DNA of 64,000 bases from NCBI GenBank assembly GCA_015680685.1, contig MNCI01027012.1, forward strand, positions 148,988 to 212,987, read 5' to 3'. Source of the DNA: Gnetum montanum (taxonomy: Eukaryota; Streptophyta; Gnetopsida; Gnetales; Gnetaceae). Shown in pieces: positions 34,938 to 46,299 of the stretch. Numbering within the stretch: position 1 is the first letter of the stretch; each line of letters opens with the position of its first letter. A program made the position numbers and the translations under genes. A model generated the notes under the pieces. That model did no database searches. It had not been told where the DNA came from and saw nothing but the letters and a program-made list of their open reading frames with translations.

Positions 34938-37703
34938 ATGGCCCTAAAACGTGCACAGTAGGAGGGTCCTGCTCAAGGTGAAAAGAAACAATCTTGAAGA
35001 GGTGGAAGACAAGGCCCTTCTGGACAACATGCAGAACAAGAGGAGCAATCATTCAACATCCATCAAGATGAACCTCCTACCGAATGGTCCAGGCAGGCAG
35101 AAGGAGGAGCTGTTGTAGTGCTTGAACCAGGACAACAACTCACGTTTCCCCAAGAATGTGTTCAAGCTATCCATGAGAAGTCCACATTCACTGCGGTAAT
35201 TGTGGAATTAAACTTTGAATCTTTTGTAGAGTTCTCTCCTGAGGTTGTTAGGGATCACCTCAAAGGATCTCCCTTATGGCCTATCCTCTCCGAAAGCAGT
35301 GCCTGGTACCTAGGAGAGACGTACCAATTTTGGCACAATAGGGAGCAAGGCACCACTGTTAATATTTGTGGTGTGACAGTTGACTTCTTTGCGTAGGCTA
35401 TTTCAAAAGTGTTAAACCTTTCAAATACAAGGCCCCAAGTTGCTCGGTTATCCACCCATTCAGACCCTGATGTGTGAAGGGAGTGGTTGGAGAAGGCTTA
35501 TGGTAGAGATAAAGCATTCGGTGAATTGACAAAGAAAGAGAGGGTTTACTTCAAAATTGGAACATATCACCTCTTCCCCATAAAAGGCTTAAAAAGAATA
35601 TCCACATATACGGCTAGAGGATGTGCAGTGTTGATGAGAAAGGTTAACGCTAACCTACCCCATCTATATTTGACAGAGATCCTAAGGTGGTTCGAAGAAC
35701 AGAAGATAGGGAAGATGGCATTGTCTTTCCCCTATCTTATTAGAAATCTGTGCCAAGGTGCAGGTATTCGGGGATACACCAATGATGTCCTCCAAAAAGC
35801 CCAAACTACTTCATACGCTGAATTGCTAAAGGCGCTAGCTCCAAGGAAAAGAACTGGCGAAGAGTTGGGACCCAAACAAGAAGAAGAACAGATGGCTGCA
35901 CCCAGTCAACCTCCAGCCATAGGTCCCAGCCAACAATAAGAAGCAAGGCCTAGCACAAGCCAGGATTAGCCACTACCATCGCAAGATTACAGACCGTCGA
36001 TGAGCCATCTTAGGGCCATCGCTAAGACGGTCAGTTGGGGAAGTCATGATGACACAAACCTCTTCTGCATCATCGATGATGTCATACAACCTATAGTTTC
36101 ATTAGATCACACAAGGGGCTAAGTATCCATTCAAATAGAATGAGGGGAAAGTAGATGGTCACAATAGATCTCAGGAAATGAGACATATTTTCAAGTGTAT
36201 TTAGAGACTGGTGAAGGGGCCATAGTGGTGGTCATGCAACACAAAAATGCCACGAGAGTTGTAGAAGTGGTCGTAGACCACATTAAAGAATCCTTTAATG
36301 TACCTGTTGTGCCACCGGTAGATCTCTTAGGAGCACGAGATGCTCAAACTTTGGCCAGAACCTCAATGACTCCTGTGGAACATGAGGATGTACTTGACAA
36401 ATTACTTCAAACAGGGCAAGTAATGACGTCCTTGTTTGACATCCCTCAGGATGTCACATTAATTCAATCAAACCTCATTTCCACAAAGGGGAAGCTGGTC
36501 TTATTCGAAGTAAGGGCCAAGCATGCTAAAGTTGAAGTGCAGAGACTACAAGAGTAGCTTGTAGCCTTACAAGCAGCACAACGAGACCCTCTGCAATTTT
36601 TTCTTGCAAACCAGCTAGAAAATTTTAAAATCGAGCAACTAATAAAGTTGATCGCAGAGAATAAAAGGGTGGCAGATGAAAAGGAGAAGGCTGTTTGGGA
36701 TGCCTCCGTAGCAGAAGTGCAAACCCATGCACATCTTATGGAACTCAAGGCCTTAGAAGAAGAAAATAAGCAGTTGGTTGCTGACAACCTTCGGTTGACC
36801 ACTATAGAGAAATAAAAGAATGTCCTTAATGAACACTTTCATCAGTTATGAGAAAAATTCATTCGAGTCAACCAAGATGTAAGCCATTTAGCCAGAGAAA
36901 ATTGAACCCTCTCAATGGAGGAGGTACGCACTATTCGTCAAAAATCAACAATTGAGATAAGCGCGTGGCAGAACGAGGCTAAACGACATGAGAAGCTGAA
37001 GGAGCACTTCTGGGATCAGGTGGGGATGTATAAACAGATCCTTGAAAAGGAAATCCATATGGCCAAGGCCCAAATCAACACTATTAGTGCTCAACACACT
37101 GATTGGGAGGCCATATTGGACACCTACACCCTCACCCACCAAGCGGAAGTTAAGAACCGGGACTTGTAGATTTAGGACTTGACAGAGTACATGGAGTTGG
37201 CAAACCTCAGATATGCCAAGCTTGCCATGTTAACAGCAGGGCGCCTGAGAACAGAGCTCGAGTAGCAGGTAGCTTCCACCCACATCAAATACGAAGCAGA
37301 ATTTGCAGAACGCAAGAAGCTATTGGAAAAATTAGATGTTGCAAATTCTAAACTTGAGGTGGTAAAAGCTAGCTACCAGGGACAGAAAGATGTTGCAACC
37401 AACTTAGCTCAATGTCTAACAGATCTTCATGAGTACAAGGATAAAGCTAGAGCCTATAAGAAGGAACGACGGGTGTTCGTGGCTTGGTATGTTAAGGCCA
37501 ACCAAATGTTCCCGCAACTATCCTATCTGTGGGAAGTGCCGACTCCATCAAACATTGGAACACTAGCATGGACGACACAAGACCCTCGGACCAAAGAGGA
37601 GAAGCTCCAGGCCATCCTTCAACGCCATCAAGCTTCAAATCTTAGAGCACATAACAAAGGGAAAGCACCAATGGAGGAGCCACTGCCACTAGGAACTACA
37701 TGA
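34938..37703 (+). pseudogene. Element C 3' ORF: plant-transposon-protein-like domain plus long coiled coil
   Basis: Begins MALKRAQ at 34938 and ends LGTT-stop at 37701-37703, about 900 codons with under a dozen in-frame stops. The N-terminal part (35118-35940) has GSPLWPILSES, ERVYFKIGTYHL, LPHLYLTEILRWFEEQ and MALSFPYLIRNLCQGAGI; the last two blocks resemble the 'putative plant transposon protein' family (recognised by eye). A Pro/Gln linker (about 35880-35990) follows. From about 36460 to 37500 the sequence is Leu/Glu/Lys/Gln-rich with heptad spacing, suggesting a coiled coil. Element A carries a collinear copy. No membrane segment or zinc finger was seen. Role unknown; a structural or nuclear function is possible. 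Confidence 0.75.
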
Positions 37704-37857
37704 GTTCCAAATTTTTGTAATTGTAGTTTATTCTGTGTGTTGTGTCTCTATTTTGTTTTCTTCCCACACTGCGGCATCATTTTATTATTTTTCCATCTAA
37801 TAATCCCATACCTATCCATTGTGTAATCACTGTAACTCAAGCACAAGTTTTTATTCA

Positions 37858-37869
37858 ATCGTGGGGGTA
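37858..37869 (+). promoter_or_regulatory. Element C polypurine tract
   Basis: TCGTGGGGGTA immediately before the 3' LTR start TGATGGG; equivalent sites occur in A and B. Confidence 0.8.
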
Positions 37870-38635
37870 TGATGGGACGCGATATCGCAATCTTCCGCAA
37901 TGTCTATAAATAAAAAGTAGCTCTCCCTTGTTTGAAGCATTAGGAAGTTAGATTGTAGCTAGACTCTGGTAGTTTGATCCCTCCAGAGTTATATTATTTT
38001 TCAGTGTTTGCCTGCAGTGTAGTGAATGTAATTGTACAGCATCCTTTATTCGAGTGTGATGTAGTTGGACACGCACATGACCGAAAATAAAGATTGAGAT
38101 TACTTCATCATTGCAGCATTCACTTTGTTTATTTATTTATTTAAATGTTATTTACTACTTTCCTAATTAGTTCCTCTCACCCTTAAACTCCTAGTAACGT
38201 AGAATGAGTACGACTTGACTACGAGCATTTAAGTGTGACTACTTGGTAACCCAGTGGTGTACCTAGGATCTATGCTTGGTAATCCTAGTGGTAGTCGTGC
38301 ACGAAGTCCAAGATGTGTATGGATAATCAAGGAACTAATGCTCATCGGACTTAGGCTAGATTAGATTCCTTCTTACCCTTTCCTCCTAGCTTAGTTAATA
38401 TTATCTTTCATCTGCCTTCAAGAGTAGCATTAGATTAGGACACATCATACACCCCACTCTGGACTAAACCATATGTGACAAATATAATACTAGTCTAGGT
38501 GGGAAGACAATGAACTGTGACCTGAGGTTAACGATCTAGGTGCCACAACTAGTTCGTTTGCGGAGTTTGATCGGATCATGCGTGAAAACGCTCGTATTCG
38601 TATGGTTGAGTGTAGGGGTATCTTGGCACTCATCA
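37870..38635 (+). repeat. Element C 3' LTR
   Basis: 766 bp. Closely similar to the 5' LTR, but the U3 array is reduced to one GCGATATCGC before GCAATGTCTATAAATA. AATAAA near 38090. TSD AGGAC follows. Confidence 0.92.
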
Positions 38636-38640
38636 AGGAC

Positions 38641-39100
38641 CAATCAAAAAGGTCCCAAACATTCCATAATAAAACTAACATTGAGATGTGGAGGAGGAGG
38701 CCCCCATCCTTGATTTTTCAAGCTCAGTATTTATTTCACAATCCATGTCACTAATAGGTGAAAAAGTATTGTATGATGAGAAAACATTGGGAAAAATAGT
38801 AGAAGTAGGGAGAAGGAGAAACCTTAGGGATTTTTGATTTGAAGTCAGTATTTATAGTCCTCTTCTTTTTGCATTGCATTAAGGAAAATCCTTTTATGTT
38901 AGCACTTTCATTGCTAGTCCTTGCTAAAAAATGCCTTTTTTCTAAAGAGGAATTTTCTTTAGATATTGAGAGATTATTGACACATTTGGATTTAAAAGGA
39001 TTAGTAAGAGGTTTGAAAATTTGTTAAAGAAGGATTATTATTGAGGGTACAAATTCTTTGGTTTCAAAGAAAAATATACCTTTCAAGAGCAACAAAACAT
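38641..39100 (-). pseudogene. LINE L, 5' segment: end of ORF1 and start of ORF2
   Basis: Minus strand. ORF2 begins near 38681 with MLVLLWNVWDLFDWS, the usual L1 start (WNVRGL-like). Upstream (38690-39030) an open stretch reads KENSSLEKRHFLARTSNES and resembles a Ser/Lys-rich ORF1 C-terminus. The continuation is at 30012 after element C. The LINE 5' end is not defined; I place it near 39100. Confidence 0.65.
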
Positions 39101-39279
39101 ACTAAGCAAAATATGCAAATCTAGGTTTATATAATAAACTTAAAAACTTAACATGGACTAAGCATCCTACTATGTCTACAGTATGGTCAAATTGTATATC
39201 ATTCCTTTATAAGGGATCCCAAAGACCCAAGAAGGGATGTAGGAACCCAACCTAGATTTTTTTATCAGGTGGATGTAGT

Positions 39280-39480
39280 GGGTGGTGTGTGTGTTGGGGT
39301 GGGGGGTCAAACTAATTGTAATATAGGTACACCCCAAGGTATATAGTTCAATTAGAGCTTTATAACTTAGCATTACCAACACAAAACTTTCATAGTAGTT
39401 AAAATTTTATAACTTAGTGTTATCCATTGGAATCAAACCCATAATTTGGAGCTTTGAATTCAATAGTCTTAGGGTAACAC
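39280..39480 (-). repeat. SINE-like repeat copy a
   Basis: On the minus strand it reads GTTACCCTAAGACT, ATGGGTTTGATTCCAATGG, CTAAGTTATAAA and ATTGAACTATATACC then TTGGGGTGTACC. The same blocks occur in order at 49745-49910 and partly at 41010 and 27815. GGTTTGATTCC is B-box-like. Confidence 0.5.
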
Positions 39481-39789
39481 CTCATTATTATTCTTTGTTT
39501 ATCCCTTAGTTAATTATAATATGCAGTTTAGAATCTATAAATCAGAGATTTGATTCCAAAGGATATAAACAATGTGCGTCTAACTTATGCTAAGTTTAAA
39601 CAAGTACTCTATTTAGGTAAGCATGTGCTTAACTTTGAAGAAAGAAAGGTAACATAGTTAAGTTCACCTTTACGTTTTGCTCAAGTTTCAAAGGACACGT
39701 GCTTACGTTGGAATAATTTTGGTTCCATGTTCCGACCACCCCAAATTTTGTATCGTTTGTATTTTCTAACTTTCTTTAAACGTTTGTAA

Positions 39790-40290
39790 CCAGGCGCACT
39801 GGTTCAGCCAAAAATGCGAATTCGTCTGCGAGGGCGGACTCTCATTGGCAATTAGTTCGTGATTGGACTCTCATTGGCAAATTCTCCTCCCATTGTCGCT
39901 CATGGTGCTTCAACTGCGGAGGATCTTTCACAAAGCACAAAAAGCACCCTTTTTAGTTATTCGCATCATGATCCTGGATTTTTGCGTCTTTATTCTTTGC
40001 TGAAACCCTAAAAGCCAGGGTTCAGTGGGAACATGCACATCAATCAGCATTAGCCACAGCAGTAGCCTCCTCTGTTCCCATACACGCGCATCTCGCTACA
40101 GGTTACGTTTCGGACTACTCTCTCTCAAAAATGCTGAAGTTGCCACGGAGATCTCTTATTTTAGCTAATTGAAGATACTTGCATTTGCAGAAAAAGGATG
40201 CGCTAATACAATAATTGAATATTCTCTGTCCTCTCCGAGAAATTTCACTTTGTTGCCCAAGATTAAAGGTAAAATGCTTCATTTCTATTG
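39790..40290 (+). other. Possible 5' leader or first exon of a host gene
   Basis: Composition changes here: higher GC, AAACCCTAAAAGCC (a common plant 5' leader context) near 40000, Ser-rich translated stretches such as SISISHSSSLLCSHT without a clear ATG, and a possible splice donor AAG|GTAAAATG near 40268. A possible acceptor TGCAG lies near 40452. The Ser/Arg-rich readings would suit an organelle transit peptide, but this is weak. No product can be named. Confidence 0.3.
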
Positions 40291-40449
40291 TGTTTGTTCA
40301 TGCTTTAGCCGAGTATTTTTGCCTAAAGTATTCTGAAATGACCTACTACACGCAGTTATTTACGTAATTTTTAAAAATTGGCATCGTCTCTGCTTAATGC
40401 ATGCTTTAGCGCTCTCCGGCTATCACTCCTGAAGTTTGATGGTTCAATG

Positions 40450-40740
40450 CAGGCACTGGCGCATTTCTGAATTGGTCCATCGAGTTCTTCTTTCTAACTG
40501 GAAATGATTTCTGCAGTTGCATTTTCGCTGGTAGTGATTGTTTTATTTAGAATCGTACTTCCGCTGAGCGCAAACTGGATCTAACTTGTCGTACAAGAGA
40601 TCTATAAGCAAACGAAAATTCCCCGGTTTGCTTCTACTTCTACTTCTACTTCTATCTGCAAGCCTTCCAGGAGGTGTGCTTCGATTAAAGCTCAGGCCAG
40701 AAAGAAGGGCATGCAATCGGTATCCCAAAGTGGGTTAGTA
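40450..40740 (+). other. Possible second exon, unrecognised
   Basis: Starts after a candidate acceptor at 40452. One frame reads STSTSTSICKPSRRCASIK and then AQARKKGMQSVSQSG before a candidate donor (GGTTAGTAACA) near 40730. There is a (CTTCTA)n run in it. A stop lies upstream in the frame and there is no in-frame ATG before MQSVSQSG, so it may be untranslated or a remnant. Confidence 0.25.
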
Positions 40741-41009
40741 ACAAAACCCACTTTAACATATCTTCATGTATTGCTTAAATGCCGAGATTTTGGTGATAAT
40801 ATTTGGACCAATATATCAAGTTTCCTTTTTTTCTTTTTGAGTCATGATTTGCACAAGAATTGCTGAAGGCTTTATTTCGGTCAAGGCCAACATCTAATGG
40901 CTGATTTCTTCTAATATAAGATTTGATATAAAAAATTTATTAATATTATAAAATTCTTTAACATAACCAAAGATTCCATGTTATTGTAGTACAAACATCA
41001 TGCTATAAT

Positions 41010-41165
41010 CAATGAGTTGTTACCTTAGTTGTAAGAGGTAAGACTTTTAATTTGGAAATTGCATGTAATTCTGGTGAGGAATACTAAGTTATAAAGTTCT
41101 AATTTGACTATATTTCTTAGGGTTAAATATTGGTTAAAAAATATTTCAGGTTGAACATCCCAAAA
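41010..41165 (+). repeat. SINE-like repeat copy b
   Basis: Contains GTTACCTTAGTTG, GTAATTCTGGTGAG, TACTAAGTTATAAAGTTCT and GACTATATTTCTTAGGG, in the same order as the other copies. More diverged than a and c. Confidence 0.4.
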
Positions 41166-41169
41166 GTCA

Positions 41170-42480
41170 TGCTATAATCACACAATAAATTGAAGCACAG
41201 GTAAAATGATGATCACACAAAGTATAGGATAGGTTTAAAATACTATAATTGACAGAAAGTATAAGATAGGTTTAGAATACTATAATTGTGCAACTGACAA
41301 AAACTGATAAGAATTGCAACTGAGTGGATGGTTGGTTAGGCCATTCTGTTAGCTCATTAAGATTATTGTTGTAGGCATTTCAAGACGTATGAATTCGTAT
41401 GTCCATTTTTTACACAGTGCATTCTTAGCATTGGTTCTATTTCTATGAATTTTACTTCAAAGGCAAACTTTGAAGTTTAGAGATAGCCCCGGGTTAAATT
41501 AAGTCCAAGTCATTTCCTGCTCGCAAATTTCGTACACCAGGATGGTCGCCCTGCCCAAGAATTTAGTAGATCCTCGTTCCATTCAAGTTATGCAAAAGAT
41601 TCACGTAGCCTATTATAGACATGTATTCTTAATAAGAAGTTAAGCTTGGGTTATTTTAAATTGTCAAGATAAGTTTGAGCTTTAACTATTAGAACAAGAT
41701 TTTTGTGTGTTAAATGAGAAAGAAAAGGTAGAATGTGACAGCTACTAATCTTGCTAACTGTAATTTTCTTGTTATTGTAGTAGACCGCTTTATTGAGGTA
41801 TTTTATGTTATACATTCATCTGTTCAGTAGATCATGGAGTCTTTTCTTGGATATAATAACAAGTTTCATTTTCACTATCATAAGAATCAAATCAGATCAT
41901 TATTGCCTTCCTTTTTTCAGTTTTTGAGAAATCTAGATGTCCGTGCTTTTTATAGCTGCAAGTTATTCCCTACCCTAACCAGTTGACTTCTTTGGTGATG
42001 GATTTTATAACAAACAACTGTACATTGATTCAACCAGTTTTACCTAAATTATTACATTTTTAGAAACCTTGCATTGAACATGTAATGCTCATGCATTGCT
42101 TACACTCGCAATGTTTACTACAGTAAAAACTAGTGTTTTAAAGTCCTTCCACTGGTCATTTATTTAGCAGGGATGTTTGCTGAAATATATATTCAGTCAT
42201 TCTACTAAAGTATTATGCTCAAAATGTAATTTTATCAGAGAGTTTAAAGTAACTATGAAATGGCGTGGTTATAATAGAATAATACAGTGCTGAAAAATAT
42301 TTTATTTCAATAGTCAGAATATTATGTCATTTTAGATTATCGTAACTACTGAACTCTATAAAATGATTATTTCCAACAGAGTCTAGAGTGCAGTGAAATG
42401 ATCTAGGAATTGAACACTTGATGTTACGTTATGGGTGACTTGACCAGAAATATTCAAGAGGATATCTCTTGGTGGGTGTT
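41170..42480. other. Intron-like AT-rich sequence
   Basis: No recognised gene or repeat. Contains a short direct duplication around 41222-41288 (AAGTATAGGATAGGTTTAAAATACTATAATTG-type unit twice, in words: a roughly 35-base unit repeated). Suits an intron or spacer. Confidence 0.4.
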
Positions 42481-42499
42481 GTTTGTAAAGCATATGGTG

Positions 42500-42756
42500 C
42501 TGATTCATAGATGAAAGGAATTATTTGATAAGAAGAAGATGGAGCTTGAGAGAAATTTGTCAAATTTTTTTTAAAAAAAGCAGAAGTAAAACTGAACATA
42601 TGGTTTGCAAATTTGGAAAATCATACATGGAAGAAACTATAGTTAAATTCGGCTAAGAAATTGGATAAAGTGGTTGTTTTTGTTACCTAGGTTATCATGC
42701 AAAATGATAAAGAGATTAAAAAGGATGCTATTAATGAATCAAAAATTGGAGAGATG
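42500..42756 (+). other. Coding-like remnant split by solo LTR D (left part)
   Basis: Short blocks read KKMELERNLSNF and MQNDKEIKKDAINESKIGEMV. The last frame stays open across the solo LTR: after removal of LTR and one TSD it continues on the right for about a dozen codons to TGA at 44258. This suggests a former coding or exon segment. The protein is not recognised. Confidence 0.3.
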
Positions 42757-42761
42757 GTGGT

Positions 42762-44221
42762 TGAAACATCATAAAAAAAAAATTGCGAGTCGGCCTCAGG
42801 CAAAGATTCGCAATTCAGGCAGGGGCGCATGTCAGAATTCCAGAAGGGGGAATAAGACAGAGCAACACCAAGACGCGCGTAGCATCAAGTCTTCAACTTC
42901 CTGTGCAGATTTCTAATCTTACTATGTTTTCTCTGTTTACGCTATATCACGCGACGCAGCGTAATGATGCTTAGCGTGATTCTGTTTAAACATAGTCCGG
43001 CATCAGAAGGCTAGTTACTTTGGCATAGGGAGAAGCTTGAGCAGCGTAATATGCGACTTTTCGTATATTTTGGTAAGTCTTTTGTTCAAGGCCAGGTTTA
43101 TGCTCTGTTACGCACGGCAACGTAGTGAGCTCCAAAACAGTCAAAGGCAAAGTCTAAGAAAGTGTGATTGCTCATCATACGCGCATCACGCAACGTAGCG
43201 TATCATAGCGTATTGCATCGCCAAGCTAGACATCATTTACGCTTCATTACGCACGGCTGCGTAAGCGAGCGTAAAACAGCTTGAATCTATTGTTTCCATG
43301 TTATGTTACGCTCATGTACGCAACGCAGCGTGAATAAGCGTAATATAACCCAAAGACAGTTGAAATATGTCAGACGCACATATGTTCTTCACACGCACAA
43401 TACGCAAATAAGTGTATTGTGCGTAGTCACAAAGTTTCACACAAAATGGTCAGACCTACAGTACTCGAAACATTCGGGACACACGTCATCAGGGTTGCGT
43501 CTTTTTCACAGGACGTTGCAGCCTATAAATACCCCAGTTGACAAAGATACAAGGGCTGGCAAAATCAAAGAAGAAAAGGCATTTTTCTGAGCACTGGAGC
43601 ACTTATCACTTTTGAGCAGAGATACAGAGAGCAGCGCTTTGGCAATTGTTGACAGCATCACCTTCCGGCAGAAACAGAGCACAGTTCACTTTGAGCACCG
43701 GCAACAGGAGTAACCGTTCTGCTGGGGAAGACTCTATTGGTCAAAAACAGTTGATCGGTAGATGTCAGAGCTTGACCTTCCTTGCATCCCAGCTTTAGCC
43801 CACGAGGTAGATTGGACTTCTGTTTAGACAATTTTCTTGTTGTTTTATGCTTGCTTCACATCAAGTAATCGGGGTCTCCCCACTGTAACGTGATACACAA
43901 AATATACATTTTTCAAGTCAAAGCGTAGATCCTAAAACTACGTGTTTCTCTTGTGCTAGCCTCCTCTTACCGCGTTTAACATTATCATCGTTGCGATTCA
44001 TCTATGTCATTTTCCCCTCGTTTTGCGATTCCTCGAATCAGATCGTTCCACGAGATATTCATCAATTTACTGATTAGTAAGTCCCTGTCTGATCGACAAG
44101 ACCGTTCAGGGCACCGCAGATTCGTTTTTCCAGCATAGCCCTCGCACGGATCCATGGTTAAAACTATGTACACGGAATTTTGTTTGGTATTTTCCAGCTG
44201 CCGACGTTTTCCGTCGTTACA
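42762..44221 (+). mobile_element. Solo LTR D, related to the E-family LTR
   Basis: 1460 bp, begins TGAAACATCATAAAA and ends CGTCGTTACA, flanked on both sides by GTGGT (42757-42761, 44222-44226). The E-family LTRs begin TGAAACATCACAAAA and TGAAGCACCACAAAA and end GGCGGTACA or GGCAGTATA. U3 (42930-43450) is dense in TACGC/GCGTA and ACGCAGCGT-like palindromes, followed by TATAAAT (43523-43529). There is no internal region, so it is a solo LTR left by LTR-LTR recombination. Confidence 0.88.
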
Positions 44222-44640
44222 GTGGTGAAATCCAATTTGATCATAGAATCTCAAACCTGACAGTAGATTTTATAAAACAATAATGAGGCCCTCTGTTAAG
44301 AACCCAAAATGTCAATAATTAGCTCAGTTGTGTAAGTAGAGATGGATGATAAGGATGAAGAGAGGACTAAATTGGAAATGACTATGTAAAAGGAAGTTTT
44401 AAAATTTTTGGTTTTTCTGTCTACCCAAGAAAAGTGAAAAAAGTTGGTAAAGACGGTTTGGCCTTGTTCAATGCAAACAGACCAGCTTTTACCCAAAGGA
44501 GCTTCATAGTTCAAGGAGAAAAAAATCTAGGAGCAGAGCGGCACAAGAAGATGTCAAAGGGAATAGTTGGAGAAACAGAATTCATAAAACCTATCTTTCA
44601 TATAGATGAGATGAGGCTAGGTTGATGATGCCAATAATGA
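44222..44640 (+). other. Coding-like remnant right of solo LTR D
   Basis: 44400-44625 holds a continuous frame with VKKVGKDGLALFNANR, PAFTQRSFIVQGEKN and ETEFIKPIFHIDEMRLG. Composition looks protein-like, not simple sequence, but I do not recognise the family. It could be an exon, a retrocopy or a chance frame. Confidence 0.25.
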
Positions 44641-45754
44641 TGATAGTTGCTACTTATGTTTCAGTTGAACTATTCCTGCTTCTAGTACATGGTTAAAAGT
44701 ATAGTCTTTCTTTTGCGTAAGTCAGAATTATTCATGCCTACCTCATGATCAAAGATGTATGCTTGCAAGGTTTTAGACACCGTTATGGCAATCTGACACT
44801 TAGCTTTCTTCAATCGTTTTGATCCATTTTCTTAATAATGGTTTGTATGTAGGACTGTTCATGATGCAGCTATCAGATCCACACTACTATCCATTTGATA
44901 CTTCACTAGTAGTAAACAAAAAAGAAATTTAGCTATCTAATAAACTAACAGAAGGGGTTTTCAAATAACTCTTGGCATAAAAGACCGTCACCTCTTGAAC
45001 AAGAGAAAAACCATTATTAATTTCAATTCAGTAACAAGATTAAATAGTAGAGCTTTTCCAGTCTATCTTTGCTTTTAACGAACATGGTTATAACCCAGAG
45101 CCATTTTATTTGTAATTCATAACTGAATCACACCCAACTCCCAACTCTTATGTATAACTCCTCCCTAGAATTTTGTTACCTCCATGCTGATGAATTTTTT
45201 CCTATATTCAATAGTAATGTTTTTTTGTGCCTTTTTAGATATCGGTCTAGCCAGTTAAAACAAAAAATAGCAGTTACTATATAAACAATAGAGATATTAA
45301 CCGTATGATACACCCAAAATTTTATTTTTTCTGGACCAGTGGGATATTAGCCCTAAAACACCTTCCCAAATGGTGAAATTGTATATTAAGATATTCTATT
45401 ACATAAAAATAATTACCCAAGTTTCTGTCAACCAAAAAATTTATTTAAGAACAGAAATGAACTTGCTGGTAGCTATGAATGGTGGAGTTGTCCTTGTATT
45501 ATTAATGACGACTGAACGTGTCATGTAATGTTTATTCCAGAACACATGGTGGAAATTAACAATTGATTTTCTTATGAATGATTTCAGAGAAGCCCATGAA
45601 AATCCCTAAACTTGTTTATCCTACTAAGCACTCTCTTCAGTACACCAGGAAATGCAGTTATTTGCATGCCGCAATAGAGATGGTGTTGAACTATTGATTA
45701 TTAAAATCAACCCAAAGAATGCTTAGCATAGTATGGTAATAGATGTTGGTTAAT

Positions 45755-46290
45755 AGATATTGTTTCTGTAATAATGCTTGTTAAGATGATGATCATATCT
45801 TTTTGCACTGCCATGCAATTGCTCATATTTGGAATACAAGTTGGAAAGCTAAAAATTAGCATTCTAGTATGCTAAAACCTTTACTTGATCTGGTAGCAGC
45901 TTGAATGTGGATTGGTGAAACTTGATGCATTAATAAAATTTGGAGTGCTTTGCTAGCACAAGTAATCTTTTAAATTTGGAAGTTAAAATTGGAAAAAATT
46001 TTGAAGGGACAAAAATCAATTTAAATAGAATGTGGTGGCTTACAATAAGAAATTAAGAAGAGATGTCATATTGAAAATTGCAGTTGACTACCCAAGTCGA
46101 TGAGCTTTACACAATTATAATTTTTATTTCTGAAGTTAGAATTAGACTGGTCCCTTGAGATGATTATTTTATTAGGAATTTTACTCTTGTCATCATGGTT
46201 GATCGTTAAGATCCCAAGACTAATCTCATTGTACTTTAAATCTTATTTTATTAATATATTCTTTTTTGACCTGTTAAAAAAATACTGCAT
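45755..46290 (+). pseudogene. 5'-truncated LINE fragment
   Basis: Plus-strand L1 3' end in broken frames. It has a zf-RVT tail reading EDDDHIFLHCHAIAHIWNTSWK near 45785, then LDLVAAWMWIGE and KIWSALLAQVIF, then a 3' UTR ending TTATTTTATTAATATATTC and an A-run near 46277. 5' truncation and an A-rich end are typical of LINE insertion. Confidence 0.7.
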
Positions 46291-46299
46291 AATATGTCA

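Larger units (their letters stand above)
30018..38635 (+). mobile_element. Element C: gypsy derivative with gag and 3' ORF but no pol
   Basis: A complete plus-strand LTR element of 8618 bp. LTRs 30018-30855 and 37870-38635 have TG...CA ends and flanks AGGAT (30013-30017) and AGGAC (38636-38640). It holds a tRNA-Asp-type PBS, gag (30992 to about 32990), a noncoding block, an internal TATA region (about 34444) and a 2.8-kb 3' ORF (34938-37703), then PPT. No protease, RT, RNase H or integrase is present between gag and the noncoding block. Gag and 3' ORF both match element A. It lies in LINE L in the opposite orientation to the LINE. It must rely on a helper for movement. Confidence 0.92.
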
